Below, one piece after another: positions 23,048 through 35,300 of a stretch of 64,000 nucleotides of DNA. A model generated the notes under the pieces. The model had not been told where the DNA came from. It saw only the letters and a program-made list of their open reading frames with translations, and ran no database searches. The translations under genes and the position numbers were made by a program. Within the stretch, counting starts at the first letter, position 1. Every line of letters begins with the position of its first letter. The stretch is from positions 372,001-436,000 of the forward strand of contig JAUIRK010001009.1 in the NCBI GenBank assembly GCA_030549495.1, given 5' to 3'. This DNA is from Nectonema munidae (taxonomy: Eukaryota > Nematomorpha > Nectonematoida > Nectonematidae).

Positions 23048-26000
23048 ATTTATCCGAGAACTTTGTAATTGGATAGAGAGGAGCTTCTCAAAGCTATAGT
23101 AATAATCCTCAAGTAAAATATTTGTTCTCTGGTATCTCTTGTGCATTGCATAATGGAGTTAACCTTGATCTCTCGAATACACTGGGGATGAGTTGATTTA
23201 TGCGATTGTTTTTACTTTATAGATGAGCAAAGTACTTCAGTTAAATCACTTTCAATGACTTGCGCGGATGAAAATTCTTTTTTGAGGAAACAGCATATCT
23301 TGTTGCGTCCATTTTTCTCGGGCTGGAAGAGAGTACGCAGTTTAAAGTATGTTCTCTCATAGCACTCTTCTCATCATACTATTTCCTTTGTTGCCTTTTT
23401 GAAGAAGCGATATCTCCTACATTTCCCCTTCTGGGCGACGGTTCACAAGCATGTACTCGATCCACTGTTACTTAATGAAAATGATTGCGCGATCTCCTTC
23501 TCTCACAATCGATGCCTTCACCTTCAACCCTAATGTAAATTTATGTCGCAACTTCAGTTGTTCTCAGTCCATTGTGAACAGTGACATAAGCAATGGATTG
23601 GAAGAAATTCCAATTATAGTAATCAACCAGTTTAATCGCTTCGAAGCACCCCCGTCTTTCATATACAACCCCCTGATGAATACGAGTAAGATGCCCAATT
23701 TGAAGCAAGTTGGATTCAAGTCATACTGCGATTGCAAAAATGGTGATTGTCGAAACTCGCAATCATGCGATTGCCAACAGCTTAGCCTGGAGTTACGGGA
23801 TGTAAGTAGCTTCTTCCTTAAATTTCTGTATCTTGATTGATTCCTTTATTTTGCAAAATAAAATGTGCCACCTTCTGAATCCTCCGAACTATCATATGAC
23901 TTCGGACATTTCAAATCAGGGCCGCAGAGTAAAACCAACCGACCCGACTTCTGCTTATTTTGATTTTGCTATTCCAACTTGCACTTCATTTCATACTTGG
24001 TTTGCATTAAACTTTTGATCAACTCTTTATGAGATGCTACACTTTATAAATGCTTATTTCCTTTTATATAAAAATTTTTAAACAACGATTTAATTCAATT
24101 AATAAAAGAGAGCGTATTAGAATGTGATCTAAACAAAAATGACAAATTATTTAATTTTACCACAATATTTCTGCAAGTAAATACATGTTAACTTTTGTTA
24201 TATACTCTTTTAATGAAGCGGTTTAATAAGATCTAACTTTGAGAGGAGATCTTCTTTCACTCTAACTTGAAGAGTGGTATGCTTTGTTTTTGATTTTTTT
24301 TTGATTCTGTTCGGGTTGGCATAGTTTTATCGACTCCGACTCTAACAAGTTCTTAATGCCTTCTACTCCGTAGCCCTGTTAAAATATAAGTTCACAGTTC
24401 TAATAAACAATCTGATTCAAAAAATGTAACTCGAACTTCCTTCATTCCTTCTCTACTTTAATGTCGTGCACATAATTGCTGCTTTCGCAACCATTTTACT
24501 CATCTTCCTAGCTAAAAACTAAAAAATGTCAAGTGTCAGTGAAAGCAAAACATACTTATAAGCTAACTAATCAATCTATCTGTAAAACACCTACCTATAC
24601 AACTCTTTATTGAAGTAACAATGAAATAACAAAAGTCAGGAACGCGATCAAATTCATTTTTTCTGCTGCAAACATACACGTGGATACATTCTTAGGCCGC
24701 ACGTGCATTTTTTGGCGGCAGTTGTTCCCCAACTTGGAATTTTATTTATACACTGAATATTTCAAAAAGGGTTCATAAAGTATGATCCATGTAACGCGGG
24801 GAGCAAATGACTAGGATTTTTTGGAAGGGAAATAATTTTTAAAGTTTTATCGAGCTTTCAAATTTTTTAGGTCAATTTATTTATTTTTTATATAACATAA
24901 AAACATTATTCTAAATAAAAAATGAAAAACCGCCAAAAAGGACAATTTAAAATCGCTATGAATGAATTTTTTCCTAAATAGAAAAAGAGTAAAGTAACTT
25001 GAATTGAAATATAAAAATTATTAAATAATTTAATATGTTTTAGGAATTTCATTACGAACAAGAATTTTGAAGAAGAATTCATTAACAAATATCCAGAATG
25101 ATATCTGTTCCTATCACAACACATGATACTGATTAAAAAGATTAAGATCACCATGAAGATTTCTTTCATTAAGAGAGAGATTGCTAAATAAATCTCTAAA
25201 AAAAAATTCTAACATCGTTTGCGTAAAATGAATTTTAGATGAAGTAGATAGAACTATCAAGGAAGGATCAGCGGAAAAAGAATGAAGAGCAACAGTAAAC
25301 TATATAAAGTATAGGAGACACACGCTGATGAATTTGTGGCTAAAAACCATGGAGCTTCTTTTAAAATATATTGTTTAAAGCTATCTCTTTACTAAGAAGC
25401 GTCAAAAGTGCTCGGATAAGTTAGAGAAGCAGACAGAAATCTTTTTATACCTTGTCATTTTAGAAGAATTTCGTAAAATTTTTATTGATGAATCAATTAT
25501 TATTTATCATTGAGTATATTATAATACATGCCCCATCTATGGGGTTATTTTTGAAAAATTTGAGAACAAATATAATTTATGATCTTGTGTCGTCTTGAGT
25601 AGAGATTTGGTCGCATCCTTATTGTGGCATCGATAGAATCATAAATTATATCAAGGAAAGAAGAGTAAATGATTTTTTTGATACAAAATTGATAATTCAA
25701 TTCAAAGAAAATATTTACAGCGGAGTTTATTTCAACCTTAATGTGAATTTGATAAGGACTCTCTCTAACTTAGAACTTGATAGGAGAATAAAAAAACAAT
25801 CCACATGTTGAGCGCTGAAGAAAGCTTTAAGCGATTAGGTACCTACTTTTACCGAAGGAAAACATCAAAGAGCGTAAATGTTTTATTTCAAAGCAATTTA
25901 AAATATTCAACAAATTTTTTATTATAGAAATGAATTTAGAAGTCTAATTTTGAATAATTATTTAGCTATCGGTCAGCTCCTTCATTGGACCATTAGAGTG

Positions 26001-28923
26001 ATGCGAAATCTAAACAATGCCCGCTATCAAGTTAATTTTTTACCTAATCGTTGTCTATTTTTGATTTAAATCTTTCATATTTTGTCGATTTAAATTTGAA
26101 AAAAGCGAATTTTTTTCTAAAATAATAAAATGTTTTTAAGTGTGGTGTCAGGAAAAAATCCCCCAAAAATTAATATCTCCCTGAAATAGGAAAAGTCATC
26201 CCCCCTCTTATTCTTTCACAACGAAATAATCGGACTTAAAAACTTGTAAGCAGTATAAAAAAATGTTGAAAAGATGAGTAGAGAAATGGAAATAAGGGGA
26301 TTGATCAGGAAAAGGCAGAGTTAAAATTTTTAAGTATTTAGACTCAACTTTGGTAGATGACGGCGATATCGATAAAGAAGTAACACGAAGAATACAAACA
26401 GGCTGGATGAATTGGAAGAAAGTTTCTGCAGTTTTGTTCGACAAAAGAAGGGCAATATTTATATAAGAGTCGTCATACCTGCAATGATGGATGGATCTGA
26501 AATCTGGGCAATAAAGAAATCGCAGGTAAAGAAGCTCGATGTTGCAGACATGAAAATGTTGAGATGGATGTGCGGAGTAACAAGAAAAAATGGAATTAGA
26601 AATGCGACACTCAGAAACACGACTAAAGTGAAAGAAATATCAGCCAAAATACAAGAAGGTAGATTGAGGTGATACGTTCATGTGATGACGAGAGATGAAG
26701 ATGCTGTTGAAAGAAGAGTAATGGAAATGAAGTTAGAAGGAAAGCGAAAGAAAAAAAGGCCTAAGCCAAGATGGATGGATTGTGTTCAAGTTGATATGAA
26801 GCTTAAAGGTTTAAAAATGATAATAACAGGAATAGAAATGAATGGAGAAAGCTGATCAAAAATATCAACCCTACATAGAAGTTGGAAAGGATGTAGTTAA
26901 GAAAGAAAGAAGACGTGGATTAGAAAACGTGAAAGATACAAGAATTAATTTAGTATAACGTATTCTCTGCCTCAAAAAAATTCGAAAAATACACGAGATT
27001 TATTACAAAATCCTGTTTTGGGATGAAAATTTTAAAAGTCACATGATGGTCGAGATCGGATGATACAGGATAAAATAAACGGAAATTATAAGGCGAATTT
27101 TAAATTTTTTTGTAAAAAATTTGATTCTTGTAACTTTCATTTCGTTCCCAATCAATTTCATCCAGAGAGCGAGGTTTCCAGATGATCGGAAAGCGGATTA
27201 TCGAGGTGAATCCTCGACCTGACAAAATGTAAGCTTATTTACTGTCTTTAATTATATCAAAAAGATTAGAAAGGATAAGGTTTTATTTTTATTATTATTA
27301 TCAAGCCAATTAATTTTCACTTTATCAATAAACAGCTATTGCTTTTATCGTTTTTTCCAAATATATTTTCCTAACCTTTAGAGCTTGCCAAGTGATGATG
27401 AAGAAAGAATAACGAATCAAAAGTACGTGTACAAATATCGCAAATTAAACTTTTTCTTTAAACAAGGAATATTTGAATGCAATTCCTCTTGTCGCTGCAA
27501 TCCAATGAACTGTCTGAATAGAGTTGTTCAAAATGGCATCCAAGTTTCCCTTATTGTTTTCAAGACAGAAAATAAAGATTGGGGCGTTAAGTAGTGTTTT
27601 GATTACGCTTATTTATGCCTTTGACTAGTGATGAGACAATTAAATGGTATGATCAAACAGGTTGCCCAGTGCTTCCCAAACTTTTTTTCTTTTAGTTAAA
27701 TAACACTAGACTCTAGAGAAAAAGCACTCTCTCTTATTTTATATAATATTTTTTAATCATTTTTATACCAACATTTAACCGTATTTTTAATTGTATTATA
27801 AAAAATATTGGAAAGAAATCTATTTGTGCGCTAGATGAAGTTTCGAGAGAATGAGTTTCGTAACTTTATGCTTTAAAAAAGATGCCGCCCATCACAAATC
27901 ACTTTTAGCTTGCAGTCGATTTTGTTGAAAAAGGAATCAGATTATTGAGATAGCATTTTTAGAGTTAAACAAATATATATTCTTTTTTCACTCGACAGAT
28001 ATATTATTATAGATATTATTTTAAATTGATAAACTTGAAAATAATTTGATAAATATTTTCGATTAATACTTTTGAAAAAATCTTCTTGTGCCTTTTTCCA
28101 GCCTACCTAGTCCTTGAGTTTATCCTACGCCCACCTAGAGGGAGCGCCCCAAAGTTTGGAAACTACTGACGTAGCAGCTTCAAATTATAGAGAAGCATGA
28201 AGCATCGACCCATTTTTTTATAATTTTGATTTTTTGATAAAAACTGCTTCTGTGCAATTCAAAGTTTAATAAAGTTTTTTCACCACGTTCATGTAATAAT
28301 TAGTCAGGAAAAACGATATTCCTATACTTAAAAATTCCTCCGATTTACCGTCTCAATTGCTAGTCATAAGCATCGATGCATATTTTTTTGATGTACATAA
28401 CTCATATTTGTAGAACGATGTATGATATTCCTGAAGGCACATTTGTCTGTGAGTACAACTGTCAGCTTTTGCCTCCGGTGCATTCAAGTCTAAGTGTTCG
28501 AGAAATTACATACACCACCAACATAGACCAAGTTTTTGAAGCAGAGAAGAATAAAGAACACGACGTACTGGTAAGAAATGTTCCATTTTTTGAATCCCAT
28601 CTTTAACGTGTTCTTTCTTCAAGATTTCTACAGATACTCAGTTCTGGTGCACCGGCTATCGGGATTCCTTAGTGGTTGATGCCTTGCATGAGGGCAACGT
28701 TGGAAGATTCCTGAATCACAGCTGTGACCCAAATCTTGTCATTCAAAATGTGTATGTGGAGTCCCACAACTTGGCACTTCCACACATAGCCTTTTTTGCG
28801 TGCAAATTCATCAAGGCTGGGACCGAACTCACGTGGGATTACTGCTACAAAATTGATCCTAAAAATGAAAATATTATTGAATGCAAATGCTTATCCGAAA
28901 TTTGTAAAAAAAGATTACTTTAG
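23048..28923 (+). CDS. SETDB/eggless-type histone H3K9 methyltransferase (5' part not found)
   Basis: Exons with matching phases: 23048-23131, 23223-23346, 23405-23801, 27382-27590, 28414-28570, 28624-28923. The first ends a Tudor-like stretch (..YRGAS-like). Exons 2-3 encode an MBD (HILLRPFFSGWKRV, ISPSGRRFTSM, LTIDAFTFNPNV). Exon 3 continues into pre-SET (DISNGLEEIPI, CDCKNGDCRNSQSCDCQQL), completed in exon 4 (FECNSSCRCNPMNCLNRVVQ) with the start of SET (NKDWGVK). Exons 5-6 carry SET (DIPEGTFVCEY, GNVGRFLNHSCDPNL, GTELTWDYCY) and post-SET (CKCLSEIC) to the stop at 28921-28923. This domain order is that of nuclear SETDB1/SETDB2/eggless enzymes, which trimethylate H3K9 for silencing. The long insertion that splits SET in SETDB1/2 is absent: only about 50 residues separate EY from the GNVGR motif. 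The frame of exon 1 contains a TAG at 23074, so that exon is doubtful, miscalled or decayed. Intron 3 holds an RTE fragment and intron 4 a hAT MITE. SETDB1 versus SETDB2 cannot be decided. Confidence 0.88.
23802..26309. other. SETDB intron 3, left part
   Basis: About 2.5 kb of AT-rich intron. A short GACTCCGACTC motif near 24330 also occurs, in complement and decayed, near 42470-42520. No gene or complete transposon recognised. Confidence 0.4.
26310..26879 (+). mobile_element. RTE-type LINE 3' fragment in SETDB intron
   Basis: The plus strand reads KYLDSTLVDDGDIDKEVTRR, then RIQTGWMNWKKVS, then VVIPAMMDGSEIWAIKKSQV, LDVADMKMLRWMCGVTRKN, AEISAKIQEGRLR-type, YVHVMTRDEDAVERRVMEMK, and ends RKLIKNINPT followed by a stop. 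This is the well-known C-terminal region of RTE/BovB-like pol proteins (YGAETWA..LRWMCGVTR..YGHVMRR..RRWMDC). Two or three frame changes. 5'-truncated, as LINE copies usually are. It lies in sense orientation within the host intron. Confidence 0.85.
27667..28168. mobile_element. hAT-type MITE in SETDB intron
   Basis: The left terminus CAGTGCTTCCCAAACTTTTT and right terminus AAAGTTTGGAAACTACTG are inverted repeats (CAGTG.TTCCCAAACTTT family). The flanks AGGTTGCC and ACGTAGCA agree at five of eight positions, consistent with an old 8-bp duplication. 502 bp, no coding capacity; the last part is GC-rich (CACCTAGAGGGAGCGCCCC), which is usual for the subterminal region of this family. Confidence 0.7.
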
Positions 28924-28971
28924 AATAAAAGCATCTTTTCTATAATCAATGCCTTTTATATTTATAATAAA
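28924..28971 (+). terminator. SETDB polyadenylation signals
   Basis: AATAAA directly abuts the stop codon (28924-28929) and a second AATAAA lies at 28966-28971. The second position is more usable. A very short 3' UTR is implied. Confidence 0.5.
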
Positions 28972-31125
28972 CTTTCTTTTATATTCCTTGATGAAAGTTT
29001 AATTTTATGATGCGTACATTATAAAATACCAATAAGACTTATAGAAAAAGATATTAAACTGGTGTAGAAATGAAAATGTTCTATTGCTATTAAGCTTACG
29101 TATAAAGATTTTATTAAAGCTGTACCAGAGAAGATTACAATACATTAGATGTAGAAAGAAATGGGCAAAGTGAAGAATCTTACCAACTTTTTAAGGAAAA
29201 TATTTGAATTTTAGAAAGAAACCAACAAGTCTAGCTAGCTTTGCTATCAAGTATTTTATATGGAGACCAAGGAAGACGATCCGATAAGAAAATACCCAAA
29301 AAAAAATAAAACGATGAACCTCACAAGCTTACAATCATTAGTGCGAAACAAAAATTGCCGATTAAGTGCCTGGCGATTTTTCAAACTTTGTATTTGCAGT
29401 CAAACAGTCACACAACATGCAACTTCGACACATAGCATTTTTTGCGTGCAAATTTAAATTTTGCTGCTTTTCTTAGATTTGGATATATATTTTTTAAATA
29501 TGCTGAATCTATTGATTATATCCATTTTTTTATGAAAATAATCTAACCTTTCAAAAAAATTGATTTGAATATGACAGCTCATACCAAAATTAAATTTTTT
29601 ATTCAGATACGTATAAAAGGTTTTTTACACATGTATGCCCATTTTCAAATATGCAGAATTCAATAAGAAGGGACCCATCGAAGCATTTTCTAGTTTTAAT
29701 AAAAAAAATAACCTATTTGAGTTAGGAGAAAGATTGAATATCATTTGATTTTGAACTTGGAAGAAAATCCTTATTTAGTTTAACACTAAGACTTAGAATT
29801 CGTAAAAAGTGGCTTTTTATCGACCGTTTTGAATTTAGTGACATCTTATATAACTTACTCATCTGGACAGAGCAATGTATAATGGAGTGCAGAAAAGAAT
29901 ACTGAATATTAATTTGAAGGCATATTTTGTTCAATGCAGCGCCAATTTTATAGTTAATATATACTGCTGTTTAACACGTGGATGGGAAGCTTTAAAATCG
30001 CATGTGCTACCATTAACTGTGAACCAGGTGATGATAGAAACTACTGATGATGATGACTTCGCAGTTTAAAGTTGACTTTTCAAGTGTAAATGATCAAATG
30101 TAGCCAAAGAGTTATCAAATTCATTGCTTAGTTTCAGTAATTCTTTGGTATCGAATTATTTTTTATAAAAATATTACAGGCAAAAATTGTAGCCGAAAGA
30201 TTTAACCATGGAATCTGCACTCAAGCAAATCAAAAAGTATCTTAATGATCCCAAAAATGACCTTGAACAAGTACTTGTTTATTCTCTTGAAGTAGAATCT
30301 TCTGTAGAATGTTACTAAAGCTGTATTTCAAGAAAAAACAATTCCCATATGAAGAAAAGACAAAGCCATCCAAGATATCTAGAAAACTTTGCAAAATTAG
30401 ACTAAACAATTATAAAAAAATTACACTTTAGAGTCGAAGATAACAAGATTTTTTGGCATTCTAGAACAATATCAAACTTTCTATTCATCCTGCTTGCTTA
30501 CATATTTTTGATTAATTTTTAAGAAATGAAGTTTCCAATTTTCATTCTTTTATCTGACTTCAAAATGTTCCATGATTATTTATATTTCTAAATTGTTCTC
30601 GGAGAGCGCTTGAATTATGATTCAAGCTTGGGCTCTTTTGAAATAAATAGATTTTGAATTATTTTATAATCTATATTTTAAGAATAACTTGATTTTTAGC
30701 TTATTCTAAATTTGTATTGTTGAAGCTTAAAGTTAAAAAATATATTAATAAAGAATTTAGCTACTTTAAAACTTTGTCCAAATCTTGAGAATTATTGAAC
30801 AGTAGTATCACAAAAGGCTTCTAAGAATAGGATCATCGTTTTTGTATTTATATTCACTAATTTCAAATGGTTTTTATATGGATTTATAAAGACGAAGTCA
30901 AAATTTTACTAAAACTGTGTTCAGCTTAGCATGCCCACCTCTGATTTGCAGGTTTATTTTGATTGTTAAAATATCAACTTTAACATCATTCTATAATTGT
31001 TTCTTACAAGATTACTTGTTGTAAGTGCTACAATTAAATATCAAAAAATAGCGTTTATAGATAGGGTTGACTTGATAGCAGCACATTTTAATTTTAGTCA
31101 GAATCATTATATCGCAACTACTGAG
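28972..31125. other. intergenic between SETDB and E2F, no complete gene
   Basis: Contains a diverged scrap of the last SETDB exon (listed separately) and a small palindrome (GCTTGAATTATGATTCAAGC near 30610). A short plus-strand ORF following an acceptor-like CAG near 30180 and the ORF at 29875-30069 have no recognisable similarity. Confidence 0.4.
29405..29455 (+). pseudogene. diverged duplicate of part of the last SETDB exon
   Basis: About 48 bases (CACACAACATGCAACTTCGA then CACATAGCATTTTTTGCGTG then CAAATTTAA) match the SETDB exon at 28767-28814 (CACTTCCACACATAGCCTTT etc.) with roughly seven differences. It sits 480 bases downstream of the gene and is not in a usable frame. It looks like a decayed partial tandem duplication. 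Confidence 0.6.
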
Positions 31126-31719
31126 TAGGGATGTCAACTGTCAGAGAGTTATTTTAAACTGTCAAAACAGTGCATTGTCATGTCAAGTTTTTATAAAACA
31201 ACCGTCTAATTTATACTTGCACACATACTTAAAATCCAGATTAGATCTTAAAAGCTTTATTTTATACAAGTTATTTTGATGAAAATAGAAGAAAAAACCA
31301 AGTCAAACAAGAGGTTCAAAATTGTTTGCACCCTACAGAAGATTGTGGATATATTAACTCCTTAGAAGGGGGTGTTAACAAGTATAAATTTCCAAATTTA
31401 GCTTGTGTCGCACGAAAATGGTTGTGAGTAACAGCAACATCTACGCTGAGTGAGCGTTTTTTCAGTTTGTGGTATTCTTAATGCAGCGAATCTTTTTAGA
31501 ATGAGGAATAGAGCCATTGAAAAGCAAGTTTTTTTACATATTAATTATTACAACGTATTAATGAAATAAAAATTTTTCAAAATATTTTCTATAAAAGATA
31601 ATGCATTAATTTTGTAACAAGTTTTCACTTGAAAGTTATATATCTCAAACAAGACAATTTTGAGACTTTAACAAAATGACAGTTCTACCGTGATCTGAAA
31701 ATAAAATTTGCCATCACTA
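31126..31719 (+). mobile_element. short hAT element with 8-bp target duplication
   Basis: Termini TAGGGATGTCAA (left) and TTGCCATCACTA (right, complement TAGTGATGGCAA) are inverted repeats, flanked by CTACTGAG at 31118-31125 and an exact copy at 31720-31727. The plus strand inside retains only the hAT C-terminal dimerisation region: KYKFPNLACVARKWL, then VTATSTLSERFF, then SVCGILNAANLFRMRNRAIE and KQVFLHINYY, with a stop and a frame change. At 594 bp it is an internally deleted, non-autonomous copy of a ZBED1-like hAT. Confidence 0.85.
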
Positions 31720-31949
31720 CTACTGAGTCATAGAAGCGGAAAAATTTCACATATAAACGTGCAATACAAATCTCATTTTATGTGAACTTAAAAAATGATT
31801 TAGACTAATTTTAGAGGCGCTGCTAGGTTATTAATTTTATTCTCCCTCTTATTTTCGTTTTTCATGATGCGATTGCTGAGCATGGAATTGGAATGCAAAT
31901 TTCCAGTCTAATGATTGCTAGCGCATGTGTCAAAAGAAAGCTGTTTTAG

Positions 31950-32111
31950 ATGGCGCTAATCATTAGAAACAATGATTTTCGTATCGTTCATATTTCAAAA
32001 CTTGTTCTGCCTGCGATAGCCAGCACTTGGCGTAGCATATCTTTTGATGAAATGAATATGAAATTAAAAGATAACTATCAAAAACAACGTGCGTGCAAAA
32101 CTATTTTGGAG
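31950..32111 (+). CDS. possible first exon, unidentified
   Basis: A 54-codon open frame begins at ATG and ends exactly at a strong donor (GAG|GTGAGT). The product is mixed basic and hydrophobic (LVLPAIASTWRSISFDEMNM, KLKDNYQKQRACKTILE). No family is recognised and no downstream plus-strand exon was found before the antisense E2F gene begins 250 bases on. It may be a first exon of a gene overlapping E2F, or chance. Confidence 0.3.
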
Positions 32112-32358
32112 GTGAGTGAATTATGTGTATAAAAATTCGCTTAAAAATATTATACCTTTATTTTGATCAAAGTATATAACATATGCAAAAATTAAAAAGG
32201 AATGATCACACATGCAAATTGGATAAGTGCTTTGCGCAGATACAGGGATGATAAGAAATAGAAAAGATTGAATGATGTAACAAGTTTTCTAAGTTTAAAA
32301 TAGATTAAATTATATGAATCAATATATAAATTAGAATGATCGAGGCAGTAAAACAAGT

Positions 32359-35300
32359 TTAAAATCCTGAGACTGAAAAGAGATCTGATGCGGTGAAGTC
32401 TTCGCTTTCAAGCGTGAAGTTGTAATCATCGAATCCGAGAGACGGCGGATCTAGATACATGGGCGAGTGAAAGAGCTTTGTCAGACCTTGTGTGGAGGAG
32501 CACCTTGACTGCGCTCTTGCGCCGTTACTTTCTAAAAGTTACAAATTAAGTTATGGAATGCACGCGACTAAACTTTAAAAAAATCCTATTTCACTTTCCA
32601 AATCAAAAGATAGGAATTTCTATTCAAAAAATATAAGCACGGTGTACGTATGAATATATGATTCTCGAAAATGGTGAAGGAACAGCCTTGCCAGAAGGCT
32701 TGGTAATATTAAGTAAGATAAATTTAATATAATTAGCCAGCTTAGGACACGTGTTCTTTTAGTGAGAAAGTCTCTGAAAAAACTTACTTTTTGGCGAGAA
32801 AGAATTGACGCAAAATTTGTGTAAAATGGGAAACTCTTCATCTGGGATTAAGAAGCACTCGATCTGTTCCTCATTTGCGCTTTTGAGCCAAGCTTGATAA
32901 CCCTTAAAGGAAAAAATGATTCAATCCCTAGAAAATAGAGACGCTCTTTGTCTCATACCCCCAGAGGATTGGATATGACAAACTTGGTTTGTGAGGGAGC
33001 TCTCACGGCCAAAAGCATTTCTTCCTCAAAGACAGATCGCACAAAGCTGAAGGAAAGGTAGAGAAAGTTTTGCCCAGAACTTTTATGGTTCTGTGTTAAT
33101 AAGCTTTCAATGTCGCTACTGATGGAATTCAGGAGCAAATCTAATTCCATTTCAGCTTTGATCAGTGCTTTAAACTCTTAATGTATTTGAGAAGTGGTGA
33201 AATTCGCTACAAAGTATGCATACACACCATATTATACAGTTTAATCCGAATCCTTGGAAGTTTAAAGGAAATTTTGTTTAAATTCAGTGTTAATAGACCT
33301 CAAGGATCCGCATCCATCATAATCCATATTCCGAAAATCCAGCTTTTGATCCCGACAACTCTCAAAATTGAAAGAACTTTTCCAAATATGATTTTATTTA
33401 ATCTTACCTTTCCTCGAAATATTCATTAAATGTGGAAAAATTATGACTTCTGTTGAGTAATTGGATCTGTTAAGGCGAGTTTTTAGTTCAAAAATACTTT
33501 AACAGATCAGGTATGCATGCACAATGTAAGATGTCGCTAAGAGTTATTACAAACAAAGCATTCGATATCCAATTTTTTCACTACCCGTACGAATAGCAAG
33601 GGCTGAATATATGGTGAAATATACTCACTGTTATTTGTAACTTCTATCCACATGAATTCTAACATTGAAATAGATTACTATAATCCTTCTTTAAACTTGG
33701 AATTTCACTATTATACGCTTGAAGGTCTTTGGAAACCTAAAGCTATTTTTCGTTTGAATGCATGAAAGCTGAGATGAAAGAAGGTGTATTTTCACTATCA
33801 CTCTGATTCATAGGCCTCCTGGCTTAGATGCTCTTTTTTTAACATGAATTTAATACACTCTTAAAATTAATGGATAGTAAAAAAAGATTTTTATTTTGCG
33901 TGATTTCAATATAGATCGTATTCCAAAATCGTGTCTCAACTTTTCTCGCCATGAATATAATGTTCATCCCAATATTCTTGTATCTACTAGGTTTTCAATA
34001 TCGGGCTTCAGAGGTAAATTTATCATTCACTCACTTAAGTAATATATATCAGCATGTGTACAACATAATTCCTATTCTCATTTTTCTATTGCAAGGGATT
34101 GATTTCAACTTATGTATGCATGCTGATGCCTGTGTGATTCTCCTTCATAGTGAGAAGGTTAAATAGGAATAGAATCAATTTATGTTTATATAAATTTCAT
34201 CAGAGGTCTGTAAATATTATCTTGATGATTAATGCATCTAAGAGTAAGTATGTTGTCTTTGTCAGAAAATATATGAATCCGGTTTTCTTTCTAAAAATTG
34301 GTTCAGATTGCCTACAGAAAACTGTAAGTACAGTCAACCATAAAAAAATTTTGGTTGCCCACAAGTGTTATTATTCAGGTTTAAATTAAAATAGAGGTTG
34401 CAATAACGTCAAAATGCAAAAAATATTGTGTCAATTAAATTGGAAAAAATCTGAGGTGAATCTATCAAAGAATTTGGAATAGCCCCGTGCTGAACAACGC
34501 TAAATAATCCGTGTATGCTTATTATATTGTACCTGTGAAACCGTGTCTCATGCTATTTTCACCATTTTAATGCATTCGCTCACATTTATTTCTGGAGCTT
34601 TATTACTCTCAACACATTCCAAAAAAGTGCTTAAAAGTTTATATCAAAATGACAAAAAAAATTTACGTAGTGCGCATATATACACTTTTCGTTAAAAAAA
34701 ATGGTACCAACAATTTTTATCCAAATAGTTTGTGGTTTAGTGAGGCTTCACTGTACTTAGTTATAACACTTGATTTCCCACTAATCATCATGACAATTTG
34801 ATTAAGAAGTTTCTATTGTCATGGGACTTATTTATAAAATAAAAAAACTGCTTGATATTAAAGCTAGACTAATAGTGTATAATGCTTTATTGCTATCTAA
34901 ATTTCTTTACTGCAATTTTATATGTTGCTTAACTAATGTATCTAAATATTATATATTACAAAAGAACCGAAATGGAGCACTAAAGTTTATATCTAGTAAC
35001 GACCGATATATGAAACTTTAATATAATTGATCCTAAACACATAAAGCATCTTCAATTATCAAAAGTAGGAATTGTGATAATGATACACCTAGTAAATATT
35101 GAATATAAGTTTGCCTTCAGTAATACATTTTTTTCTAAAAAAATAAATAAAAGCCTGGAATTCTATAACCCTTACCATTATTAATTACGTAACTAAAAAA
35201 TATTAAGAGCAAAAAGGTTTTATTTGATAACTAAACTGCTACATTCACTTTATTCCCACCTTTAAATTTTTCGCGATGCGTCTTTTTTTTCTTCTTTTGA

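Noticed and set aside
30605-30640. Small hairpin around GCTTGAATTATGATTCAAGC, considered as a histone-type stem-loop or ncRNA
   Set aside because: Stem sequence and loop do not fit the histone mRNA stem-loop, and no gene precedes it.
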